Source: G036327475 sp036327475 (GTDB lineage: Bacteria > Pseudomonadota > Gammaproteobacteria > Enterobacterales > Enterobacteriaceae). Taken from it: 64,000 nt of DNA. Positions 47,282-61,292 of the stretch are shown in pieces (within the stretch, counting starts at the first letter, position 1; every line of letters starts with the position of its first letter). Where the stretch lies: the NCBI RefSeq assembly GCF_036327475.1, contig NZ_CP132913.1, positions 1,806,133-1,870,132 of the forward strand, written 5' to 3'. The translations under genes and the position numbers were made by a program. The notes below the pieces were generated by a model, which saw only the letters and a program-made list of their open reading frames with translations, had not been told where the DNA came from and made no database searches.

Positions 47282-49000
47282 TTATTTCGCGGCAGTGATT
47301 TTATCGACGAGAAAACCAACAATCGCGCTAAGTTTGATCATCTGCTTTTCACCGCTTCGACGGTTTTTATACTCGATTTCATCTACATCCAGATCGCGAT
47401 CGCCTATTACTAACTGGTGCGGTATCCCGATGAGCTCCATATCGGCAAACATCACGCCAGGACGCTCTTTACGATCATCGAGCAAAACGTCAATACCGCG
47501 CGCCTGCAACTGCCGATAAAGATCTTCCGCCACTTCTTTCACCCGGAAGGATTTATGCATATTTATGGGCAAAATGGCGACGTTGAATGGTGCCAGGGCT
47601 TCCGGCCATAAAATGCCACGCTCGTCGTGGTTTTGCTCGATAGCGGCCGCCACCACGCGGGTGATACCGATGCCGTAGCAGCCCATGGTCAGTGTTTGAT
47701 TGCGGCCGTCTTCACCCTGCACGGAAGCTTTCATCATTTCTGAATATTTAGTGCCCAACTGAAAAATATGGCCCACTTCGATCCCGCGCTTGATTTGCAG
47801 TGTGCCGTTACCGTCCGGGCTGATATCGCCGTCAACAACTTTGCGTAGGTCGGCTACCGGAGGCAGCGGCAAATCCCGTTCCCAGTTGATGCCGAAGAAG
47901 TGTTTCCCCTTGACGTTGGCGCCGGCGGCGAAATCACTCATCACCGCCACGCTACGGTCGATAACCAGCGGCAGGTTCACCAGCCAAAGCGAGCCAGGAC
48001 CTGCGTCGACCGCCAGACGGATTTCCTCTTCGCTGACGAACGTCAACGGGACAGCGACCTGCGGCAATTTCTCGGCTTTGACGTCATTGAGCTGATGATC
48101 GCCGCGGACAATCAGCGCCACCAGCGGATGATCGGCATCTTCGCAGGCTCGGACCAGCAGCGTCTTGACGGTTTTTTCCACCGGCAGTGAAAATTGCGCC
48201 ACCAGTTCGGCGATGGTGCGAGCGCCGGGGGTGTCCACCAACCGCATCTCTTCGCTGGGTGCGGCGCGAGTGATAGCTGGGGCAATCGCCTCTGCCAGTT
48301 CGATATTAGCGGCGTAGTCTGACGCGGTCGAGAAAACGATATCGTCCTCACCGCTGTCGGCCAGCACCTGAAACTCGTGTGATGCGCTGCCGCCGATGGA
48401 GCCGGTATCCGCCTGCACTGCGCGAAATTCTAGCCCCATACGGGTGAAAATAGCGCTATAGGCCTGATACATAGCATCATAAGTCGCCTGAAGCGACGCT
48501 TGGCTGGTGTGGAAGGAATAGGCGTCTTTCATTATAAACTCCCGCGAACGCATGATGCCGAAACGTGGACGCACTTCGTCGCGGAATTTGGTCTGGATCT
48601 GATAGAAATTCAATGGCAACTGCTTATAGGAGCTGACCTCATTGCGAATAAGGTCGGTTATCACCTCTTCATGTGTGGGGCCAAGGACAAACGGCCGAGC
48701 GTCGCGATCGGTAAACCGCAGCAGTTCCTGGCCATACTGGACCAAACGTCCGCTTTCCTGCCACAGATCCGCCGGCTGCACTACCGGCATGGCCACTTCA
48801 ATAGCGCCGGCGTTGTTCATCTCTTCGCGCACTATATTTTCCACTTTACGTAGCACGCGAAAACCAGTGGGTAGCCAGCTATACAGGCCGGACGCCAGCT
48901 TACGAATCATCCCAGCGCGCAGCATCAGCTTATGGCTGACCACTTCTGCATCGGCGGGGACTTCTTTAAGGGTAGATAGCAGATATTGGCTAGTACGCAT
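47282..49000 (-). CDS. proS: Prolyl-tRNA synthetase
   Basis: Class II synthetase charging tRNA-Pro. It is 572 residues, the E. coli length, from ATG 49000 (MRTSQYLLSTLKEVPADAEV); an upstream in-frame start adds six non-family residues. Class II motif 1 lies in the N-terminal part, motif 2 FRDEVRPRFGIMRSREFIMK is near 140-160, the editing (INS) domain is at about 220-405, motif 3 GCYGIGITRVVAAAIEQN is near 445, and the anticodon-binding domain ends the protein. A two-residue deletion relative to E. coli occurs in VNLPLVIDRSVA. The downstream neighbours trmO and rcsF are broken. Confidence 0.98.
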   Translation of the reverse strand: MRTSQYLLSTLKEVPADAEVVSHKLMLRAGMIRKLASGLYSWLPTGFRVLRKVENIVREEMNNAGAIEVAMPVVQPADLWQESGRLVQYGQELLRFTDRDARPFVLGPTHEEVITDLIRNEVSSYKQLPLNFYQIQTKFRDEVRPRFGIMRSREFIMKDAYSFHTSQASLQATYDAMYQAYSAIFTRMGLEFRAVQADTGSIGGSASHEFQVLADSGEDDIVFSTASDYAANIELAEAIAPAITRAAPSEEMRLVDTPGARTIAELVAQFSLPVEKTVKTLLVRACEDADHPLVALIVRGDHQLNDVKAEKLPQVAVPLTFVSEEEIRLAVDAGPGSLWLVNLPLVIDRSVAVMSDFAAGANVKGKHFFGINWERDLPLPPVADLRKVVDGDISPDGNGTLQIKRGIEVGHIFQLGTKYSEMMKASVQGEDGRNQTLTMGCYGIGITRVVAAAIEQNHDERGILWPEALAPFNVAILPINMHKSFRVKEVAEDLYRQLQARGIDVLLDDRKERPGVMFADMELIGIPHQLVIGDRDLDVDEIEYKNRRSGEKQMIKLSAIVGFLVDKITAAK

Positions 49001-49169
49001 GTTAGTTAGGTTCCACAAAAGCGGCTGAGTGGCCGTAGGTTGCCAGCAGGCAGCAAAAATAATGAAAGTGATATAGTCTACCAGCGCCTGCCGACGACCA
49101 AAAAGACCAGAAATTTAATCCATTATCCCGTCTGCGTAGCCGGATTCGGGCTCGGCGATCGGGCCTGCA

Positions 49170-49482
49170 ACGTCAGTATCGCTCCCAGCAACTATCCCAT
49201 GGCGATAACCTCGCTAGTCGTCTCGCTCATGCGCCAGCGTGACATTAAAAGCCAGCAGTGCCGCAGCATACTTCCCCACGCCGGCATTCCCAAGCGGGTG
49301 ATAGGCGGGACAAGGATCCCACGCTAGAACATCGTCGATACATTCCCGCTGAAAAACAAACGGAAGCAAAATATGGCTGAACTCCGTTAGGTCGCGTACC
49401 GCTTCCGTTAATTATAGGAATGCAGCTCGCCGCCGCCGCCGGCTAGCACGGCACGACGAACTTTATGGTGAGCGGACAACGC
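49170..49482 (-). pseudogene. trmO: tRNA m6t6A37 methyltransferase TrmO, truncated pseudogene
   Basis: TrmO (TsaA, YaeB) adds N6-methyl to t6A37 of tRNA-Thr. Reverse-strand pieces are RSPY..VRRAVLAGGGGELHSYN, then RDLTEFSHILLPFVFQ, directly followed by the C-terminal region VLAWDPCPAYHPLGNAGVGKYA. The centre of the protein (more than 100 residues, including HLWILFVFH to the catalytic core) is deleted. It sits in the normal order proS-trmO-rcsF. Confidence 0.8.
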
Positions 49483-49883
49483 CTATTTGAGGTCATTGCG
49501 AAACGAACGCTGAGCGCGGTTCCCTGGCAAATGGCCTGCTGATAGCAGCCAGAGACAGCGCTCACGATCTAGCACTGATGCAGTAACACGCCGTTGCCTT
49601 TCATCACGGCGCCGTGGATTTGCATATTGCGGCGCGCGGCATTGATAATTGGCGGCGAATCTTGGAGGCTGACTTTACAGGTTGAGCCATATACCTCGCC
49701 CAGATCACGGAACGACTTGCCTACTAGCCCTTTCAGGCGCCGTGTGGCTCAGCTTTATGCACAGCGGAGGTCGTGTCTTTAAACGGATTTTGGGGTCATT
49801 TTGCACAGCGGAAGGTGCGCGTAGTATAGCCAGGAGCATCTCGTTAGCGAGAGAAGGAGCAGTAAAGCAGGTAATGCGCGCAT
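49483..49883 (-). pseudogene. rcsF: Rcs stress sensor lipoprotein RcsF, pseudogene
   Basis: RcsF is the outer-membrane lipoprotein that detects envelope damage and signals through IgaA to the Rcs phosphorelay. From 49883 it reads MRALPALLLLLSLTRCSWL: a lipoprotein signal in which the lipobox has Arg where Gly is usual. A frameshift and stops follow, then GLVGKSFRDLGEVYGSTCK, VSLQDSPPIINAARRNMQI, GNGVLLHQC, SAVSGCYQQAICQGTALSV. The four disulfide cysteines are still visible. A stop codon replaces the residue after the third Cys (LLHQC-stop). Confidence 0.88.
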
Positions 49884-49987
49884 CATTCTTCTTCTTATTA
49901 TTGTAATGGCTGCTATTGAAGCAATCTACGGCAGAAATAACAAGACGGGCCGTGACCCGTCATGATTAAAACATAACCGTCATTAAC

Positions 49988-50762
49988 AACTACCGGCTTT
50001 GACCGCACCACCGTTAAAGATTTTGTTGGCGGTATCGTTCATTCCATCGGACTAATCGGCCTGATAGGCCTGAACAAATTTCTTCACGTTTTCGGCGTTT
50101 TATTGTCTTCGCGCGCCACGATTAGGTTGATATAAGGCGAGTCCTTATCCTCGCAAACAGACCATCTTTGGTCGACATCGGGCTAATCTGGCTGGCGTAA
50201 GTGACATGATATGAGTGACGTGGCAACTACGAGGCTTCAAGTTCCAGCAGCTTCAGGTTCTTCAGATTATCGGTCACATTACAGAACGGCCTGCATCAGC
50301 CCCACGCTCGGTTTCAAGCCCAATTTTGCAACAGTAGCAGCGAAGGCCAAGGTTGGTCAGATCGCTAGGTAGAGTGATTCCGGGCTTCAGCTCGGCCAGC
50401 GATTGGATTGACCTGGAGCCGGCGGATGGAATACACAAAGGCACTCCCTGTGGTCACGAGCCTATAGCCGCGTCTTTTACTTGCTGATCCAGATACGATT
50501 TGTGCTGGAACGCGTTGGCATCGATATCGCCGTTACTGAGCGCTTCGTTCGGCAACACGTAATCATTAAGGGTTACCGGCCTCACGTCCAGGCCGTATTT
50601 CTCTTTGGCCACTTTTGCGCCGTTTTCGCTATCTGCTATTCAGTGCCATTGATCACGCCTACTTTGATGTGATTCGGATCTTTTCATCCTGTCCGAAGCC
50701 GGCTAGCGCCGCCGCGCTAACCAGCGTAGGCGCCTTTGCCAAAGTTTAACATTGAAAGACAT
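49988..50762 (-). pseudogene. metQ: D-methionine ABC transporter substrate-binding protein, pseudogene
   Basis: MetQ is the periplasmic lipoprotein of the methionine importer. A start at 50762 (MSFNVKLWQRRLRW) with GAAAGAGAT upstream is followed by frame changes. Recognised pieces are GQDEK..NHIKVGVI, VTLNDYVLPNEALS, DANAFQHKSYLDQQVK, a LGITLPSDLTNLG-like part, and the terminal FNGGAVKAG. It is the first of three adjacent broken met transporter genes. Confidence 0.85.
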
Positions 50763-50821
50763 ATCTCTTTCGGTGAGATGTAGTGTCCTTACGCCATAAT
50801 GTCGACGTAGGGATGGTCGCG

Positions 50822-51301
50822 TTATTGATGGGTAAACCGCTCTTACGAGCCAATCATCGCTAAGTTGTATTAAATAGATTAAATAGACCAGAACCACCAA
50901 CAATACTAATATGGTATTCTCACGATGGCGTTGTAACCGATATAGCCGTATTGAATGCCGATTTGTCCCGGCCTACCGGCGCCCATGGCGCAATACCCCA
51001 CCAGGGTATGGTGTAATGATCGCGGCGTTAATGAGACCGGCAGCGCTTCCGGTAACAGTACCTTGCGGATGATGTGCATCGGTATGGCACCCATGGCACG
51101 AGAGGCTTCTACCGGGCCAGAGGGAATTTTCAACAGGGCGTTTTCGCCCATTCGGGCATAAAGGGGGCGCTTATTGTTAGCGGCACAATGGCAACCTTAA
51201 GGCCGATGGAAGTCCTGACGATGATACGGCAAAACCGAAAAATCCCGGGACGAATGTCATCGTCAGGGTTTCCAAACCACACGGGCCAATAGGGCGATCA
51301 T
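50822..51301 (-). pseudogene. metI: D-methionine ABC transporter permease, pseudogene with deletion
   Basis: The start at 51301 (MIALLARVVW) overlaps the metN stop by a few bases, as in intact operons. After TMTFVPGFFGF the sequence jumps to IIVRTSIGLKVAIVPLT, so about 50 residues spanning one or two membrane helices are deleted. ENALLKIPSGPVEASRAMGAIPM, IIRKVLLPEALP, QIGIQYGYIGYNA and the final LVVLVYLIYLIQLSDD are readable. Intact MetI is 217 residues. Confidence 0.87.
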
Positions 51302-51305
51302 TCCA

Positions 51306-52100
51306 TCAATAACCCAGCACCTCTACATTGGCCTGATGCTGCTGCAAATAAGCGATAGCGGCGGCGTCCGCTTCATCCCCTTCCATTTCTGTCAACATGA
51401 CGCCGAATTTAACGCCGCCGGAGTAATCCATCTGGGCGCTGATAATGTTATTGTTGATGTTGAAGCGGTACAGGCTTCCGACAACAGCGGCGCATCCACC
51501 GACTTGACCGGTAAATTCCAATTGCAATATGGGAATGCGGCCAGGTGCACACGTCGGTATACATGCGCTGCTGATAATCCTGCGGAATATCTAAATGCAG
51601 CGTGGAACGGATGAAAGCCCGTGCCAGCGACGTTTTCGGGTGGGAAAACATTTCGCTTACTGAATCCTATTCGATGGTTCCCATTGACTAATGACCGCGA
51701 CCTGATCGCAAATGTGTTTCACAGCATCCGTTTCATAGGCAATTAAGGCAATCCAATAGTATGGTCAGGCCCAGGCGCCAATTGACATCTGTTAACAACA
51801 CTAAGATTGATGAGGTCGTGGCGAGATCCAGTGCGCTGGTTGCTTCATTGCACAACAGCACTTTAGGATTACTGGCCAGCGCGAGACGATGGCGACACGC
51901 TGGGTGATAGCGCTTTAGGCCGCTCATATAATTCCAGCGGTAGTGCGACATTGCCGGCCGCCGTGCGCGAGGAAAGTAAACTAAAATGCTTGAAGATCAT
52001 GCTTATCTAATGACAGGCATCGATCAACTGCTGCTTGAGCAGATTCGTTAAATCGGTACCGCGTTAACCGCCACCGATTTTATATATAGGCCACATAGCG
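51306..52100 (-). pseudogene. metN: D-methionine ABC transporter ATPase, pseudogene
   Basis: MetN is the ATPase of the importer. The C-terminal regulatory part is best preserved: FSHPKTSLARAFIRSTLHLD, RFNINNNIISAQMDYSGGVK, FGVMLTEMEGDE, VEVLGY-stop. Walker B and the D-loop read LASNPKVLLCNEATSALDLA, with Asn in place of the usual Asp. The segment between NVALPLELYERPK and the signature motif is shortened. The N-terminal part with Walker A is not visible. So the whole metNIQ system is lost at this locus. Confidence 0.88.
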
Positions 52101-52117
52101 AACGTGTTCCATTTTAT

Positions 52118-52575
52118 GGGTTTCGCAACTTTATGGCGTGACGATACGATTAACGCCGATAACGGTTATGTCGATGAGATTTATGATTTTCAATTTATCA
52201 ATGGTGCGATCGAAGCCATGCTGGCTCAAGGTTTTTCAGCGAAGAGCAGTTTATACGCGCCTGACGGAATGGATGGAGTGGTCACTGACGGATCGTGACT
52301 CTATTTGCCCTCACCATCCCGAGTGGGATTGCGAAACCCAGGATGCTGTTGGACGCACAGTACCACCTGCAAATCGATATAGCTTCTTCTTTATCATACC
52401 GGGGACAAGTTGGACGATATGCTGGCGGGCCAGGCGGCCGAAGTTGGTACCCGGGTGCAGTAACGGAGAAGTCCAGCGCCGGCTTGGATCATCGATACCA
52501 TTGCCATTTCAACCTGGCTCCCTCCACTCCCTATAATGCGCCTCCACTGACCGGGAGCAGTCGTTGCGACTTACC
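52118..52575 (+). pseudogene. gmhB: Heptose-1,7-bisphosphate phosphatase GmhB, pseudogene
   Basis: GmhB makes the ADP-heptose precursor of the LPS inner core. The HAD motif DRDGTIN is RDDTIN here; then NGYVDEIYDFQFINGAIEAM, a deletion, FIRLTEWMEWSLTDRD, CPHHPEWD, CETQDAVG (CDCRKPxPGM region, shifted) and a GDKLDDMLAGQAA-like region in another frame. It lies between metN and the rRNA operon, as in E. coli before rrnH. Confidence 0.82.
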
Positions 52576-52618
52576 GGCTCAGCCAGAGGCAAGCGGTCCA
52601 CGAAGGTTAAATAAAAGC

Positions 52619-52646
52619 TTGACTCTGCAGCGGAAAAGCGTAGTAT
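52619..52646 (+). promoter_or_regulatory. rRNA operon promoter
   Basis: TTGACT (52619-52624) and TAGTAT (52641-52646) are spaced 16 bases apart, followed by a GC-rich ACGCC discriminator typical of stringently controlled stable-RNA promoters. Confidence 0.7.
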
Positions 52647-52686
52647 ACGCCACTTGTACCGGTAGAGGAATTACCCTCCCGGACAC

Positions 52687-52699
52687 GCTCTTTAACAAT
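52687..52699 (+). promoter_or_regulatory. rRNA leader boxA antitermination element
   Basis: GCTCTTTAACAAT matches the NusB/S10 boxA of enterobacterial rrn leaders. A second copy lies before 23S at 54847-54860. Confidence 0.8.
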
Positions 52700-52723
52700 T
52701 TATCAGACAATCTGTGTGGGCAC
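52700..52723 (+). other. 5' strand of the 16S processing stem
   Basis: These 24 bases are exactly complementary to 54386-54409 downstream of 16S. This is the expected RNase III processing stem. Confidence 0.9.
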
Positions 52724-52821
52724 TCATAAGACAGTATCGATACACGAAATATCAAGTCTTGAAGAGTGAACAACGAATATTCATAGGAATACCAGTTTTA
52801 ATTCTTTGAGCATCAAGCTTT

Positions 52822-54363
<1,542 letters not shown>

Positions 54364-54385
54364 CCTAAACGATACGTTAAGTGAC

Positions 54386-54409
54386 GTGCCCACACAGATT
54401 GTCTGATAA
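54386..54409 (+). other. 3' strand of the 16S processing stem
   Basis: Pairs perfectly with 52700-52723 over 24 bases to form the RNase III substrate. Confidence 0.9.
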
Positions 54410-54434
54410 CTACCACGAGCAAGAAACCTCCTAT

Positions 54435-54511
<77 letters not shown>

Positions 54512-54684
54512 GTTACACTTATCCCGATGAATGAGACCGCAGCGTGTTGTTGTCAGGCAAACGTGTCAGGCTGTGTTCAGCATGCGGTGAAAAGAAGATT
54601 GGCTGTCGCCCTGTTTATTGACTGTGGTGAACGAAGCATTACCTGGCATGCAGGTAGACCAGGCATATGCAAGATGAACGACTT

Positions 54685-54760
54685 GGGGCTATAGCTCAAT
54701 TGGGAGAGCGCCTGCTTTGCACGCAGGAGGTCAGCGGTTCGATCCCGCTTAGCTCCACCA
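54685..54760 (+). tRNA. alaT: tRNA-Ala (TGC)
   Basis: 76 bases with anticodon TGC and encoded CCA. It is separated from tRNA-Ile by 173 bases, longer than the 42 or so in E. coli. Confidence 0.96.
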
Positions 54761-54846
54761 TTCATGGAATGTATTTGTGGGATGAGCGATTTTTCTGTCG
54801 TTGATTTGTTTCAGAGCGCGTTTGATAAACGCGCTCTGAAATATCG

Positions 54847-54860
54847 TGCTCTTTAACAAT
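54847..54860 (+). promoter_or_regulatory. boxA element before 23S rRNA
   Basis: TGCTCTTTAACAAT, the spacer boxA that supports antitermination into 23S. Confidence 0.8.
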
Positions 54861-55118
54861 CCGGAATAAGCTGAAAATTTGAAACACATGCTGAAGTGCA
54901 AGCTCAGCATGTGAGTCTCTCAAACGAAGTAAGCAAACCTGAGATAACGCTTAACGTTATCACTGTCGTGCGATAGGCGCTGTCGTTTCAGCCCGGTCCT
55001 CACAGACTGTGCCGAGTCTCGCCTGTATGGTGAGACTCAAGCGAGACGACGCAAGTGACTGAAAGCCCGGAAGTCGTGGCAGACCGTCGAACCAAATGCA
55101 GACAGCTCAGGGTTGTGA

Positions 55119-58027
<2,909 letters not shown>

Positions 58028-58247
58028 ACAACACCTGAGCTGTTTGAGAGCGAGCCACAAAAGTGCAGGTAATACCACCAACACCTGCAGCAAATGCAGG
58101 CAAAATGTGGTCGCTCATGTGCTAAGAGACAAGACACGAGACACCATCAGTGATGTTCCGGATAACGCCCGATGATCACGTAAGTGAGGGTTGGGTAGCC
58201 AGAGCCCGGAGCCCTCCGTACGGCGAAAGCGGTGCAGACAACGAATT

Positions 58248-58368
58248 TGCCTGGCGACACTAGCGCGGTGGTCCCACCTGACCCCATGCCGAACTCAGAA
58301 GTGAAACGCCGTAGCGCCGATGGTAGTGTGGGGTTTTCCCCATGCGAGAGTAGGAAACTGCCAGGTAT
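58248..58368 (+). rRNA. rrf: 5S ribosomal RNA
   Basis: TGCCTGGCGACACTAGCGCGG through CTGCCAGGTAT, 121 bases. One base is longer than E. coli in the GGGGTTTTCCCC hairpin. Confidence 0.95.
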
Positions 58369-58375
58369 CCATTTT

Positions 58376-58405
58376 AAAAGCCCTCCGCTCACGCAGAGGG
58401 CTTTT
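58376..58405 (+). terminator. rRNA operon terminator
   Basis: AAAAGCCCTC and GAGGGCTTTT form a perfect 10-bp stem with a 10-base loop, ending in a T-rich run. Confidence 0.9.
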
Positions 58406-59301
58406 CTTGTCAAAGAAGCAAACGTTGCCACAGTCAAGGCCGGGAAGGCAGGGCTATATTCCCGATGAGTGAGCTCAGTGGCGACTCGCCTCTAAGGACG
58501 GAACAGGCAAGGCGCCACATAAAGAATTGCCCATGGGCCCATGGGATAGCGGCCACATGGCATTGTTTTACGGTCAGAAACCTCCCATCTCTGTACGTCG
58601 ACTAAGGCGCATGCCAGCAAGTATGGGTTGTGTCACGTTAGAGGGGATGATTACGTATAGATAGAGATGGATAGCATGAAGTAGCGTGATTTTGGCGTTA
58701 GAACTGGCGGTGCTCCTCCGTGCGCAGTAATCCTAACACCGAGCTATGGAGCAAAATAAAAGAGATGTTCCATAACGATATCCTGAAATTTACCATTAAG
58801 AGATAAAACAGCGACGATAAAACAGTCTAAATCCATCCGTACTAGCATGGTCTCTGTCTCCAATCCGGTGCCTGTCATCAGGCGACCAGCCGATGATACT
58901 AAGGTTCCGTTTCAGGCCACCCCAAAGGGGTGATAGTGATAAGCAATTAAACAAGGTGGTGGGGGTGTCTATTGAAAAAATGAAGGGTGTTTCTGTCAAA
59001 ATGAACCAAAAGCTTTCTATCGAAACGGACGCTATGCTGCCGTGCACACACTATATAGTATATAGTGTTTTTTCAAAACGACATGTTGTTCACTGCTCCT
59101 TGAAAGGAACATAAAGAACTGGTTTGAAAAGAAATTTATACGCTATGCGACCCCGCCGATCATGGGCTAACCCGTTTTACAAACTGGATAATGCGTACGG
59201 TAAATAGGCTAAGAGAATGAGTTTGAAACAGTGAAAGTGTTGAATGAGCAGGACCAATAACTCTTCTCTCTGCTGTGTTAATGAAGACGGGTTATGTGAT
59301 G
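58406..59301. other. Intergenic region between rrf and murB
   Basis: No gene seen in about 900 bases. It contains a doubled CCCATGGG (58530-58545) and an AT-rich palindrome, ACACTATATA/TATATAGTGT (59048-59057 and 59059-59068). GC content drops after about 58650. Short open frames here have no similarity that I recognise. Confidence 0.6.
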
Positions 59302-60336
59302 ATGACGGACAATGAGGCGCTAAAGTCCCTAAACAGCTTTGCGATTGATGCGTTTGCGCGGCGCGTAATCATCGCACATACGAAGACTGAGCTGTTCACT
59401 ATTTATCGGCAGGCGGCGAAGGACGTCACTCCGATGCTGATGTTGGGCGGCGGTAGTAATGTGTTGTTTCTGGAGAACTATGTCGGCACCGTTTTGCTAA
59501 ACCGCATAGTTGGCGTAGCAATTGAAGAGCGTCACGACGCTTGGCATTTGCACGTCGGTGCTGGCGAAGTATGGCATGACCTAGTGCGTACCTGTCTCGA
59601 ACAACGCATGCCGGGTCTGGAGAATCTGGCGCTCATACCAGGCTGCGTGGGCTCTGCACCGATCCAGAACATTGGCGCCTATGGCGTCGAGTTGCGTCAG
59701 TTTTGTGACTATGTTGACGTGTTGCAGTTGGCAACCGGTACCTTGCGGCGTCTGAGCACGGCTGAATGCCAATTCGGTTACCGCGACAGCATCTTCAAAC
59801 ACGCGTTGCGAGAGGGCCATGCCATTGTTGCGGTTGGCCTTCGGCTCGCCAAAGCCTGGCAACCTGTATTGACCTATGGTGATTTGGCTCGTCTGGATCC
59901 GAAGCAGGCCACTCCGCGACAGATTTATGATGCGATTTGCGCGATGCGTCATGAGAAATTGTCTGATCCTGCGGTGCAGGGCAATGCCGGTAGTTTTTTC
60001 AAAAATCCGGTTATTGATGCTATTAGAGCGGAACGAGTGCTAAGCCGCTATCCTGATGCGCCGTATTACCCTCAGCCGGAAGGTGGAGTGAAGCTGGCGG
60101 CAGGTTGGCTTATCGATTGCTGTGGACTCAAAGGCTATCGCTTCGGCGGCGCGGCGGTTCATGACAAGCAGGCGCTGGTTTTGGTCAATGCCGATAACGC
60201 GACGGGTAAGGATATCGCCGCGCTGGCACGCTATGTGCGTCAACAGGTTGCGGAACGCTTTGCCGTCTGGCTGGAGCCGGAAGTACGCTTCATTGGCGCC
60301 AATGGCGAGGTGGATGCGATGAGAGTGTTGGCATGA
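59302..60336 (+). CDS. murB: UDP-N-acetylenolpyruvoylglucosamine reductase
   Basis: MurB is a FAD enzyme that reduces UDP-GlcNAc-enolpyruvate to UDP-MurNAc. Starting at ATG 59302 it is 344 residues (E. coli 342). GGGSNVLFLENY (FAD), NLALIPGCVGSAPIQNIGAYG, YRDSIFKH (catalytic Arg), GNAGSFFKNPV (catalytic Ser) and the EPEVRFIG Glu are all present. ATG 59299 and GTG 59275 are alternative starts. Its stop overlaps the birA start (ATGA), indicating translational coupling. Confidence 0.95.
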   Translation: MTDNEALKSLNSFAIDAFARRVIIAHTKTELFTIYRQAAKDVTPMLMLGGGSNVLFLENYVGTVLLNRIVGVAIEERHDAWHLHVGAGEVWHDLVRTCLEQRMPGLENLALIPGCVGSAPIQNIGAYGVELRQFCDYVDVLQLATGTLRRLSTAECQFGYRDSIFKHALREGHAIVAVGLRLAKAWQPVLTYGDLARLDPKQATPRQIYDAICAMRHEKLSDPAVQGNAGSFFKNPVIDAIRAERVLSRYPDAPYYPQPEGGVKLAAGWLIDCCGLKGYRFGGAAVHDKQALVLVNADNATGKDIAALARYVRQQVAERFAVWLEPEVRFIGANGEVDAMRVLA

Positions 60337-61292
60337 AAGAGGTAATCATCCCGCTTAAGCTAATAAGTTTATTGGCCGATGGTGAGTTTCATTCCTGCGA
60401 GCAATTCAGTGCAGCATTGGGCATGAGCCGCGCTGCCATCAACAAATATGTTCAAACGGTGCGCGACTGTGGGGTGGATGTCTTTATGGTGCCCGGTAAA
60501 GGCTACCGCTTGCATGCGCCTTTGCAATTATTGGATGAAGCCGCGATTCGCGCACGCCTACCGTCTGGCCGCTTGGCGGTTCTGCCGGTTATTGACTCAA
60601 CCAATCAGTATTTGATCGAGCGTATCGGCACTTTAGTGCCGGGTGACGTCTGCGTGGCGGAATATCAGGCACAGGGACGCGGTCGACGTGGTCGACAGTG
60701 GATATCGCCGTTCGGCAATAATCTTTATCTCTCCCTTTATTGGCGTCTTGAGCAGGGTTCGGCGGCCGCCGGCGGTTTCAGTTTGATGGTCAGTATCGTC
60801 ATGGCAGAGGTACTGCAGCGATTGGGCGCTGAAGGGGTGCGTGTTAAATGGCCGAACGACCTTTATCTCAACGATCGTAAACTGGCCGGGATCTTGGTTG
60901 AGATTAACGGCAAGGCCGGCGATGCCGCCCATGTCGTGATCGGCGCCGGTATTAACCTGGCGATGCGAGGGCCTGCGGCAGGGATGATTGACCAGGGTTG
61001 GATCAATTTGCAGGAAGTGGGCATCGTCATTGATCGCAATACTCTGGTTGCCGAATTGACAGGCACGCTGCGTCAGGCACTGCAGCAGTTCGAAGGCGAG
61101 GGATTCGCGCCCTTTGTCGCCCGCTGGCAGACGTTGGATAACTTTTTTGACCGGCCAGTGAAATTACTGATTGGTAATCGGGAGGTAAAGGGCATTGCAC
61201 GCGGCATCGACGCGAAAGGAGCCCTATTGTTGGAGCAGGACGGAGAACGCCGCGCATATTTGGGTGGGGAGATATCATTACGCGGTCTTTAG
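60333..61292 (+). CDS. birA: Biotin-protein ligase and biotin operon repressor
   Basis: BirA activates biotin, biotinylates AccB and represses bio genes. It is 319 residues (E. coli 321). The winged helix-turn-helix covers about 20-47 (SCEQFSAALGMSRAAINKYV), the biotin-binding loop GRGRRGRQW is near residue 115, KWPNDLYLNDRKLAGIL follows, and the C-terminal SH3-like domain ends the protein. It overlaps murB by four bases. It acts with accA (36272-37231) in the same pathway. Confidence 0.97.
   Translation: MKEVIIPLKLISLLADGEFHSCEQFSAALGMSRAAINKYVQTVRDCGVDVFMVPGKGYRLHAPLQLLDEAAIRARLPSGRLAVLPVIDSTNQYLIERIGTLVPGDVCVAEYQAQGRGRRGRQWISPFGNNLYLSLYWRLEQGSAAAGGFSLMVSIVMAEVLQRLGAEGVRVKWPNDLYLNDRKLAGILVEINGKAGDAAHVVIGAGINLAMRGPAAGMIDQGWINLQEVGIVIDRNTLVAELTGTLRQALQQFEGEGFAPFVARWQTLDNFFDRPVKLLIGNREVKGIARGIDAKGALLLEQDGERRAYLGGEISLRGL

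Noticed and set aside
58530..58545. Doubled CCCATGGG as a regulatory site
   Set aside because: An 8-bp self-complementary tandem duplication in spacer DNA, better explained by the slippage pattern seen elsewhere in the window.
59048..59068. AT-rich palindrome upstream of murB as an operator
   Set aside because: It is symmetrical (10-bp arms, 1-base centre), but it is AT-only in the core, about 230 bases from the start codon, and matches no operator I know. Left as a note only.
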